Source: Blasia pusilla | Taxonomy: Eukaryota > Marchantiophyta > Marchantiopsida > Blasiales | NCBI GenBank assembly: GCA_050084515.1 | Contig: CM114273.1 | Span: 28,086,001 to 28,150,000 of the forward strand | Direction: 5' to 3' | Length of the DNA: 64,000 nucleotides | Shown: piece after piece, positions 21,419 to 30,300 of the stretch | How positions within the stretch are numbered: the stretch's first letter is position 1 | How the letters are laid out: each line of letters opens with the position of its first letter | Position numbers and translations under genes: made by a program | The notes under the pieces: generated by a model | Told to the model about the DNA's origin: nothing | The model's database searches: none | What the model saw: the letters and a program-made list of their open reading frames with translations, nothing else

Positions 21419-23111
21419 AACATTGGAAGCAGAAAATAAAGGAGTGCACTACACAACGGTGGCGGCCCCCAACAACGTGCTCGACACATGCTCCTCCTGA
21501 GCATCAACAATAGCAGTCGTCGCATTTGCTTCTCCCATCACCCTCCGTGCTTGCACACCAACAACATCACCAACTCTCAAGGAACTTTGATGAGGACCCA
21601 TCGATGGGGTCCTCATTGCTCCGGACAACGTGAAAGACTGAGGAAGCCTAGTCTGTTTTCTGGATTCCCCTCGCTGTGGATCCAACTCTGCGGCTGCTCC
21701 ACGCGTCACAACTGCGGCGGCCTCCATCTGGGCAACCTCGCACATCCAACCAGGATCCTCCAGATCTCTGGCTGCTCCATATAATGTCGATGCCATGGAT
21801 CCGGCATCGGGTAATCTTAATGCCATAGCGGCAATCTGCTCATGTAGCTGCTATATGTGAGCAGCCATCCCAGCCTCACGTCCGGCGTCTCCCTCGGCGC
21901 GTCTAGGTGGTGGTACTCTACCTCCTCCACGGGCAGCTCCACCACCCTGTCGGGAAACTCCAGGTCCTCGTCCCCAAACGGGACCACCTAGTGCACAATC
22001 TCTAGCCCACCCGGACCGGCTACTCGCTCTAATGCCCTTTCTGGCCCTCAGTCCGGACGTAACTTAGGATGTAAACTGAAACACCAGGCGCGTGTATGAC
22101 CATACCTCTGACAATAGTCACATTGATAACCTCCTGGTGCAGCACCATGTCCTCCTCCATGTTGAGGCACACGTCCATGACCCTGACGAGTGCAATCGCG
22201 CTCATGATGGGCTCCACCACATGACCAACAAGTAATAGTAGGCGGCTGCTGCTGAGCGGCATATGAAGGCGTAGATCTTTGTGGCATGGCCTCCTGGTAT
22301 CCTCCCTGAGCTCGTGGTGCCACAGTCGACCTATCTCAGAGTTCACGTTGCTGCATAGGTGGTGCAGACAATCATGACTGTTCTCGCCCATAACCCATGG
22401 TGGCTACGCTCTCCTCTGCCATGTTGCCCTCAATGTTCTCGGCGGTCCTAAAAACATCTCTCAACGTAGGGGAGGCATTCATAAGAAGCACCCCCTCTCG
22501 CACCCGTGTCCGCAGGGTCCGGTCCAACATCGCGTACCATGACTAGATAGCCTGAGCCTCTGTCACCCCCTGAGTGACGTTGATCAACCGGCGCAAGCGA
22601 GTGTAAGCCTCACGCAAACTCTCACCCGGGCGCCTGTGGAAGTCGTGGATGCTCCGCAACTTCTCCGTCCGTACCCTTGGTAGCTCGCCCTCAACTCAGC
22701 AAAGAACTCAACCACAGGGTTGAACCTGGGACAAACCCGACTAGACGGTGCAACTGCTCCCGTGCGAGTGACCCCTCCTAAAACATCACTAGTGGAAGAG
22801 GAAGTAGCCTCTCTTGACTCCTCCTCCTCATCTGGGAATGGCTCCGTCCATGACACATAGTGTGGGTCGTAGCAGAGTCGCCATGCCTCAATCTCCTGCG
22901 CATATCTGTGGGAAAACTCATGGTAATCGTCCATGGGTGCCCCCTCTAAATGCTGGAACATACCGTTCCATGCTGTAAACGGGTTGAACTCTTTAGAGTT
23001 CTTGGCCCGCTGGGAGTCGCACCAACTCCTAAACTCTGCTATGAAATCGTGCAACTCAATCGTACCTACTGGACCTGAAAACCTACGCAGTCCTCTACCC
23101 CGCTCATCCAT
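21419..23111 (-). pseudogene. Element A gag with two zinc knuckles
   Basis: The frame from 23111 reads GPVGTIELHDFIAEFRSWCD and AWNGMFQHLEGAPMDDYHEF, the helical capsid-like region of gypsy gag. The sister copy has the same segment (GAVGTIELEDFIQEFDTWCD). Further on, 22048-22323 has two Cys-rich motifs, CWSCGGAHHERDC and CDYCQRYGHTRAWC. The second is a canonical CX2CX4HX4C RNA-binding zinc knuckle, and the first is one residue shorter. A TAG at about 22545 stands where element B has CAA. The part 21449-21826 is a Ser/Ala-rich spacer before the protease. Confidence 0.75.
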
Positions 23112-24241
23112 CTCTTACACCCAACGGGTAGGACCACTCACAATGTGTGGCTATGTGCTCACAAACTCCTCTACATCCTCCCCATCGTCTGACGATGACA
23201 TAGAAGGAGGTCGAGGTGGTCCCTGAAGTGAAGACCCTCAGAACCTCACGCCACTCCGCGTAAAACCTCTAGAGCTACTCTCAGGTTCACCACCTCGCCT
23301 CTCAAAGTCCCGAACACACGTCGTGATGACCCTCGTGCCCTTCTCACCCGATCACTCTTGCCTCGTGAGTAATCCCTCACTCACTCATCCCAAACATGCG
23401 GCAGTCAATCTACACTCTCCCTCCCCGAGACATGTAATGTGCGGCAATAAGGGGAGTGGTGGGGCAAATCGACCAGGCTATCATTTCATCGATAACCTAC
23501 CCTCAACTCCGGACATCCCAGACAGGTCTATGTCCCCTAAACCACATACATAAATGATTCTCTCAGCATCCACACACCCAGTATCCCCAAATAAATACCC
23601 AAATCCCAGAATCCCTCACACGTGCAGGATAAAGGACCGGAATGGGTAACCTAAACACATCTCAATGTTGCTCCTCAGCAACTGCAAATCTCGACCCCAA
23701 CTCGGTCATGGAGACAACTCCTCCAATCAGTAAGTCATACTCCTCCCGTACTGACGTTGCTCAAAACTCCTCGATAGACGGTGTGGTTCCAACGAAGCGG
23801 TGCGGCGCGGCGTTGCGGCGACGAAGGCGACTCGAACGACGGCCGTCGATGATGGGATGCAGCACTCAACGGCATACCCTCCTCAATCAACAATAAACCC
23901 ACACTCTGCTCCACAATGCCAAAGCGGCTCCACGATCGAGACGGTGCGGTGTGGCCACGAGCGGCACGGCGGGGCAATCGGCGGCGCGTTGCGGCTTCAG
24001 GCGTCATGGCACAGTACCCGATCGTTGTTGAGCGGCTACCAATCATAACATAGCAGCATGAAATCAAAACTCAAACACTATAACAGGAGGTCATATGCCG
24101 TCACAAGTTGATGACAGTGGCGGCCAAAACATCGTCGTTTTTTGCAGGTTGGGGAACACGGTCCCCAACCTGCAAAAACAGCGAGTGACCAGCGAGCTCC
24201 CCCATGAAACTCTCTCACTCTCTCATTCTCTCTTTGTAAAG
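23112..24241. other. Element A leader, non-coding
   Basis: Between the gag start and the right-hand LTR no frame is convincing. The stretch contains a GC-rich patch rich in CGGCG (23800-24000). I did not find an obvious primer-binding site complementary to initiator Met tRNA. Confidence 0.4.
24142..24179. repeat. Perfect hairpin in the element A leader
   Basis: TTTTTGCAGGTTGGGGA is followed, after the 6-base loop ACACGG, by its exact reverse complement TCCCCAACCTGCAAAAA. The 17-bp stem sits just inside the right-hand LTR, in the leader upstream of gag, where packaging or dimerisation signals of retroelements commonly lie. Confidence 0.8.
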
Positions 24242-24752
24242 TAAGATCCAATCTATCTCCACACCATCTCACACCATAGCTCTCAAAGGTGTGCACTCTC
24301 TCTCATGTCAAACCTAACCCACTCTCCTAATGAGAGGCTTGGGTTACACTCACAAGGCAAGGGACCATAGCTCCGCCGCCTCATGCCAAGAGGTTCAACA
24401 AAGAGAGAATGAGCTCTCAAGCTCTCTCTCCTTGGGATATATACCTCTCCCCTCTCCCAAGCTCTCTCCATGGTAACCTATTCTCCCAAGTCACCTCCTT
24501 GGCTCTTGACCTGATGTAGGAGGTCAAGGTCCACTTACCAAAAATAGAAAGTCGATCATATACTCAAAATGGTACTTACCTAAAATAGTAAGTTCCTCAA
24601 TATGGCTCGAAATGAGCCAAAAAGAAGGGGAGACCTGCTCTCTCAGGTTTCGCGTGGCCTCAACAGGTCATCCTCGACCTCCTAGGCGTGTCGTCCACTA
24701 CTCTTGAAGACACTCTACTAGATCTCATTGATCTATGCTAAAGAACGTGACA
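24242..24752 (-). repeat. 5' LTR of element A
   Basis: This is the direct-repeat partner of 15196-15712. On the minus strand it starts TGTCACGTTCTTTAGC, and LTRs typically begin with TG. The opposite end matches the partner up to AAGATCCAATCT and then diverges. It directly abuts element B sequence at 24753. Confidence 0.75.
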
Positions 24753-25134
24753 TTTAGCTCAGAGCATAGAGCTTTGTTGTAGTTGATTTTTTTTGGAGAG
24801 GTAGCTATGGTGGCCAATTGAATTCTGGTGGAAATAGATTCAATTTTGGTTGAGGATTTGTGTAGTAATTGCTGGTCAAAATTTTGCGGACTAGCTCAAG
24901 GACTAGTTATAGTGGACAGCAGATCGGAGGGGCTGGTTGGTTGGTGACTCTTCCGTTGTTGGAGACGCCTATCCCGTTGGGGGCGCCCTGGTTGGGCCTC
25001 TCTCCATAGCGAAGCGTGGCGAACGGGGCGATAGGGGCATGTCTCGAGCATTTTGAGGCTTCGAGGCAACTCGTGGTAGCTCAAGGCGAGTGGGCGTGAG
25101 AGGCGGAGTAAGGAGTAAGGAGCTTGCTTGCTTG

Positions 25135-25174
25135 CTGCCTCACGCCCAAGCTTGCTTGCTTGGGCGTGAGGCAG
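25135..25174. repeat. Perfect 16-bp hairpin in the element B leader
   Basis: CTGCCTCACGCCCAAG, an 8-base loop CTTGCTTG, then CTTGGGCGTGAGGCAG. It lies just upstream of the 5S-like segment. Neighbouring CTTG repeats extend on both sides. Confidence 0.85.
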
Positions 25175-25192
25175 TTTTTGCAGGATTTGTGA

Positions 25193-25300
25193 GTTGAGTG
25201 TTGCATAACTGGTCACCCATCTTTGGGCTATTATGCTTGGAAGACGTTTAAGTGCTGAGTACTTAACTATGCCACTGTACACACTGGTGTAGCTCATTTG
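25193..25300 (-). ncRNA. 5S-rRNA-like segment (degenerate)
   Basis: Read on the minus strand, the segment carries GATGGGTGACC, the hallmark of the 3' half of 5S rRNA. Preceding it are a TTAA-containing core (CACTTAAACGTC against AGTTAAGCGT of 5S) and an ACCAGTGTGTACAGTGG-like start, and it is followed by ATGCAACACTC (5S ends GTGTTGCAC). The spacing is about that of a 5S gene (about 105-120 bases). Similarity is partial, so it would not be a functional 5S gene. Plant Cassandra-type retrotransposons carry 5S sequences in their LTRs, which would explain its place in a retroelement leader. Confidence 0.4.
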
Positions 25301-25883
25301 GTGTTATTTGGAGATGCGTTAGGCGCTTTTATGCATCTCGGGTTTTTGGTTGATGGACCTCTAGCGCATAGTATGGTGTGGCCTCTCCATGCAGGTGACA
25401 TTTTCAGGTGCTGCGAGTGCGACTAGCACGTCATCGACCACCGGCGGAGTAACTATTGCGTTAGAATTGGGTGGTTGGTTCTGTGGATTCAGGGGGCGCC
25501 ACGTTTGATGGATTGTGTTATCTTGATTTCCATTTTTTACTTCCATTTGCGATTGGAGGGTTGTCGTTGGACTTTCTATATTTGGATCCCCTCCATCGTT
25601 GCTTCTTGCTTACGCGCCCATTGTTAGGGCTGACGCTGATTTCCAGAGTAGTTTTACTCCTGTGTGCTAGCGGTAGTGAGGCTCGAGTGATGACCAGTCA
25701 GACTACATTTGTTTCTCAGGGTGAGACATGAATAATGACCAGTAGACCATTGGAGGCTTCTTATGGTGATGACAAGTTAGATTGCTTACACCCATAGCTA
25801 GTAGAGCTAGAATAGTATAGCGACATTGAGGTCACTTGGTTACTTAGTGGTGGTGATTTGGTGGTGGTGGTGCGGCATCGGCG

Positions 25884-27405
25884 TTGGTCATCACAGAGTT
25901 GTCTGGTGATCTGGTTGGGGATCGTGGTGCGGACAATGGTGGTTTTACACGGAGTGGATTGAGGTATCGGCTACCTTTTCCACTTCCGACGATTGATGAA
26001 GAGGAGGACGAGGGTGTTCCAAACACCAAGTCTTCTATGTTGTTATCGAGTGTTGCAGCTCCATTGATTTGGGACATGGACAGGATGTATGGGGCCATGA
26101 AGGGCCCACGACGATACTCGGGTGCAGTGGGTACCATTGAGTTGGAGGACTTCATTCAGGAGTTTGATACGTGGTGTGATATGCAGATGTTGCGGAACGC
26201 CATGTTGTTTACACCCTTCTTGGCCTGGAAGGGGTTGTTTCCGCACTTGGAGCAACCACCCATGGATGATTACCATGAGTTTAGGAGGACCATGCTTCTG
26301 AGATTGAGGCGTGGAGACAATATTGGTCTCTAGGCTATGTGTCTATCACCCATGGTGTTAGTGGTAGTAGTGCTCTTATTGTGTCAGCCAGCCCGACATT
26401 GAGTGGTGTGAGTACGAGCCGGAGTGGGGGTACTAGTGCCCCACCATCGTTCAACCCAGTTGCAGAGTTCTTCAAGAGGTTGAAGAAGAATATCAAGAAG
26501 TGAAGAGAGAGAAGTTGAGGAGTCTTCAGGAATTTGAGCAAAAGATTGGTGAGAGTCTTCGTGAGGCATACACTCGTACGCGATGTTTGATTTCAGTTAT
26601 CCAGGGTGTGACTGAGGCTTAGTCAGTCCAATTTTGGTATGGGATCTTGGACAGAGAGTTGCGCCCTAGGGTACGTGATGCTACTCTTATGAGTGATGAT
26701 TCACCCACATTGGCCCATGTGTTTGCTCTATCTGAGAAGATTGAGCTTAATATGGTGGAGGAGAGGGTGGTGACATCCGCATTCAGTAGGGATACAACTA
26801 CTACTTCTCGTGTTCAGCAGTCCACCTCACAGTCTTGTACTAGTGGTGGTGGTAGTAGTAGTGGGAGTCATGGGGGGTCCACACGACCTCAGTTAGGTCC
26901 TAAAGTGACGCTTACGCAAAGACCATTGCCTTCATTTGCTGCCCCGCAGCAAGGACAGTCATGTTGGACATGTAGAGGTCATCATGTTAGGAGGTTTTGT
27001 CCCCAAGAGGATGGGAGATGGACTTTGGAGGATGGGCCTCAGTCAGCCCCAACTGAGTATGATCATTGCGGGAGACTAGGTCATCCTCGAGAGCGTTGCT
27101 TTGATCTTCATCCAGAGTTGAGATCAAGCCGCAACCGTGGTGGAGTAGCTCCAAGAGGCCGAGGTGGTAGAGGTGGTAGAGATGGACCAGCGGTTGGAGA
27201 GACTACGGTGGCTGCCCCTACCACTACGACAGAGTCACCTATGGCTGCCAAGATTGAGCAATTGGAGCAGAGGTTGGCTACTATGGTTGGTATCCAGTAT
27301 AGAGTAGGTTCAGGAGTAGGGGCTTCCACCTCTTATGGAGGGGATGATCTCTCTTATATGGTGAGTGCAAAGACAAAAGTTGAGGCATCAAGCAGTGAAT
27401 TCTGA
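25884..27405 (+). pseudogene. Element B gag with zinc knuckles
   Basis: The first frame (25884-26333) has TIELEDFIQEFDTWCDMQ and AWKGLFPHLEQPPMDDYHEF. The frame then shifts near 26310 and the gag continues to a TGA near 26501 and a TAG near 26621, where element A reads CAG. The frame 26647-27405 carries CWTCRGHHVRRFC and a second knuckle whose first Cys is replaced (YDHCGRLGHPRERC). It is followed by a Gly/Arg-rich RGRGGRGGRDG tract, a typical nucleic-acid-binding tail. Confidence 0.78.
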
Positions 27406-27562
27406 GAGGAGCCACTCGAGCGTCAGAGCCACGTGGTACTACTGTGGAGTTGGACCCATAGAGGGGTGAGGCTGGGAGGCAGGCTAGGCTCCCCAATCAT
27501 TCTTGTTGTCTGAGGTGCTTAGGACACCATCCATAGTTCCTACGTAGCCTATTGAGCCTATA

Positions 27563-28699
27563 GTGGGGACTAAGGCATCTACATCGCGTGTAGTAGACAT
27601 AGATGCAACATCCAGTGCAGTATTGCAGATGGAAACTTCAGTGTTGGGATCCCCATTATTTTCAACCATTGAGTTGATGGCCTTAGGAGTTGACTTAGCT
27701 CATGTATTTCAGCTAGCAGCCACATTGTATGAACGTGAGAGTGTTACTGCTACACGTGCTGAGGTGGATGAGGGTGTTGCTGTGGAGCAACCCTCTATGT
27801 CAGGTCTAGCATTGAGTACCAGTGCTACTTGGCAGGCAGCAGCCGCGAAGATGGATGCATTACCAGCCCAGCCAGCCACTGATTGTGAGAGGCTTACACT
27901 TGGTGTTTGTATGTTGGACAACCAGAGTGAGATATTCCGATTGGTGAGTCCTACAAGACAGGTGTATAGACCAGATAGAGTCTTGTTAGACTGTGGTGCC
28001 CAACCTTTGATGTTGGGAAAGGCAGCATGTATTGGTTTGGGTATTCGGAGGTCAGAGCTTGAGCCTTGTCCATTCTAGATTCAGAAATCACTTGGAGGAG
28101 CTAATGATAGGTCTCATTTCATGACACGGAGGAAGTTGTCTGTATAGTTGAGAGCAGATAATGTGACTGATAGCTCCAAGTTGGGAGTACTTGCAGTGGT
28201 CACATCGGCCGAGTCATATGATGTACTAGTTGGAGGAGCAGTATTGTACCCGATGGGTTTTCAGATGGACGACTCGATTGAGACAACATCTTATAGACCT
28301 GGTTGGCAGTCCACGGATGGACGTATGAGCCAGGTTCCTGTGAGATTTATTTATGGGGCTCAATCAGGAGGGTCTTCCCCAACAATGTTAGCATCTGTGG
28401 CTGGTTTTAGTGGAGTAGTCACTTGGCTAGGAGACTTTTTGGAGGGTAACCTTTCTGCTATGGATTCTCCTGTGCATGAGGAGGTAGAGGAGGTCCCTAG
28501 TTTTGCAGCAGTGGTATCCTCATCGTTGGATATGCCACTTTGGAGTTCAGGCGGTGCACTATGGCAGGAGGCTGATCGCCTAGTGCAAGAGGCTTGGTGT
28601 GAGGCTGTTATACCTCACGAGGAAGAGGAGGCTCCACGGCGGACTCCTACTTCTGGTCCAGTTGGGTTGTCCCTTTTGGATACTACACCCATTGTATGA
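27563..28699 (+). pseudogene. Element B aspartic protease and linker
   Basis: The frame 27563-28078 carries VLLDCGAQPLMLGKAACIGL, in which the catalytic Asp is kept but Ser is Cys. It is broken by a TAG at 28076 within the CPF-IQKSLGG motif shared with element A. The frame 28148-28699 continues with AESYDVLVGGAVLYPMGF and the linker (LWSSGGALWQEADRLVQEAW), ending with a TGA where element A has TGG. The linker length matches element A, showing that this spacer is part of the shared polyprotein. Confidence 0.78.
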
Positions 28700-28717
28700 C
28701 AATATCCGCCGGAGGGC

Positions 28718-29920
28718 ATTTTTGTGTTAGATCTCTTTGGTAGGATTAGCACTGGTTTGGCTGCAGTGTTGCAGGCCGGTATTCCTGTGCGGAGATACGT
28801 GCATGAGGAGCGAGATGAGATGGCCCAGAGAGTCTCATCCCGACATATTGATCAGTTGAGGCGGAGATATTCTGAGTTGTTGCCGGCATTAGCTATTTGC
28901 GGGTTCCAACGTGCTTTGCCGTCACACACTGCATTGTTGGGAGCGCAGGACCTTGAGAGGGTTGGTCCTGTGGATTTGGTGATTTCTGGATGGCCATGTT
29001 AGGATCATACACGTGCTGGTCATGGTGAGGGATTACACGACCCTAGGTCTCGATTGTTCTGGGAGATATTGCGTGTGTTACGACATCTTTAGGTTCATCA
29101 GGCACGTGCTCCAGCTTACATTTTGGAGAATGTAAGCTGGAGCATAATGTTGGGTGACACTCGGATCCGGATGATGTTGAGTTTTGATGAGGTGCGGTCT
29201 TGGATTGGACCCGCGGTGTTGTTGAATGCAGCGCGAGTTGGCTCGCATGCACATCGTCCATGCTTGTGGTGGACAAACTTGTTGCCTAGGGAGATTCTAC
29301 GTCGAGCATATGATGTAGTGCAACAAGATCCTTGCCTTACAGTGGATAGTATCTTGGATACTGGGCGACTTTCTCAAGTGGTGAGGGTTATTGATCGGTC
29401 ACCCATGGCAGTGGTGAACCGTGTGGGGCAGCCTAGGATGGCACTACCTACATTTGTGAGTTTTCCCTCGTCACATGCCTACAGGGAAGGTGGTCCAGGG
29501 CTTGTATGGGATTCTCATGTGCGACAGTTGGTAGAGCCTAACGCTGATGAGAGAGAGCGTGCGATGGGATTTGCTACTGGTGTGACAGCGGTTGCTTCCA
29601 TTTATGAGGCTTCACGATGTCATGTGTTGGTTCAGGCCATGGACCTGAATTGTTTGACCTGGATTTTGAGTCTTGGTATGGTCGAGCAACGTCGGCTTTG
29701 GACTATTTTTGTGGGTCTTCCACCGCTTGTGATGAGCTCGATGGCTACCGGGACGGTAGAGGCATCGGCTATGGGCGAGGAGAGTAGTATTTTGCATCCT
29801 TGGAGTAAATGGGATGTAATGGTTGGGCATGTGGAGTTGGTTGCTCATGCTAGCGGAGGAGTTATTTGCTTAGATGATGGTGTAGCTAAGGGTGTACCAT
29901 CTTGTGAGGGGGTTGCATAG
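28718..29920 (+). pseudogene. Element B C5-cytosine DNA methyltransferase domain
   Basis: Motif I reads VLDLFGRISTGLAAVLQAG. Motif IV reads PVDLVISGWPC with the catalytic Cys present, followed at once by TAG where a Gln is expected. After the stop the frame continues with DPRSRLFWEILRVLRHL, a second TAG (element A has CAG), then AYILENV (motif VI), LLNAARVGSHAHRPCLWWTN (motif VIII) and VEPNADERERAMGFATGVTA with HVLVQAMDLNCLTWIL (motifs IX and X). The domain is about 320 residues, normal for a catalytic C5-methyltransferase domain. The order of motifs and the AHR.R segment resemble DNMT3/DRM more than MET1. It retains more of the motifs in one frame than element A. Confidence 0.85.
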
Positions 29921-29929
29921 CAGCCAATG

Positions 29930-30300
29930 GCGTCATCCTCTCCCTCTAGTGTGCCAGTGGAGGAGACTTGGGAGCCATTACTTGGGCCCAAGCTTACGGG
30001 AGGTGAGAAACGACGCTTGACACAGTTCCTACGTGCTTATAGGAGTTTTTTGCCTTTAGCATGAAGGAGTTGGGTGCTTTGGTTGGACCCGGTATACGGA
30101 TTGATTTGGCTAGTGATACGCCAATCTTCCGTCACCCCTACGGATACTGTGATATGGAGAGGGACCTGATTCAGAGTAGGACGTTGGACCTTTTGGAGAC
30201 TGGATTAGTGGAGTTGTCGCATGGAGAGTATGCATCAGCCACTGTCATGCCACTGGCAACTACACGTGTTTGGCGACGGGCGAGTAAGAAAGGCCTTGGT
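29930..30300 (+). pseudogene. Element B reverse transcriptase, N-terminal fragment
   Basis: The segment encodes WEPLLGPKLTGGEKRRL, GPGIRIDLASDTPIFRHPYG and SHGEYASATVMP, colinear with element A. After ATVMP, at about 30252, similarity ends abruptly and the frame continues into unrelated sequence. This is the break that truncates element B. The cause (deletion or another insertion) is not visible. Confidence 0.8.

Larger units (their letters stand above)
15072..24752 (-). mobile_element. Element A: Ty3/gypsy retrotransposon with DNA methyltransferase and PHD finger
   Basis: Direct repeats of about 515 bp (15196-15712 and 24242-24752) flank a minus-strand gag-pol region. Coding order from right to left is gag (23111), two zinc knuckles, aspartic protease (DSG), a linker, a C5-cytosine methyltransferase, reverse transcriptase, RNase H, integrase with HHCC and DDE motifs, and a terminal PHD finger. 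RT before integrase identifies Ty3/gypsy. The extra methyltransferase and PHD domains are unusual. Several stops and frameshifts break the pol frame, so this copy is dead. Internal non-coding parts are the leader 23112-24241 and the tail 15714-16026. Confidence 0.85.
24753..30252 (+). mobile_element. Element B: truncated Ty3/gypsy relative with methyltransferase
   Basis: On the plus strand the order gag, zinc knuckles, protease, linker, methyltransferase and the start of RT repeats that of element A with clearly diverged but alignable protein. For example, TIELEDFIQEFDTWCD parallels TIELHDFIAEFRSWCD, and DCGAQPLMLGKA parallels DSGAQPLMLGKA. The match ends in RT after the ATVMP motif at about 30252, so RNase H, integrase and the 3' LTR are missing. 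The 5' region 24753-25883 is non-coding and contains a 5S-rRNA-like segment and a hairpin. Its LTR, if still present, could not be delimited. Many in-frame stops show that the copy is dead. Confidence 0.83.
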
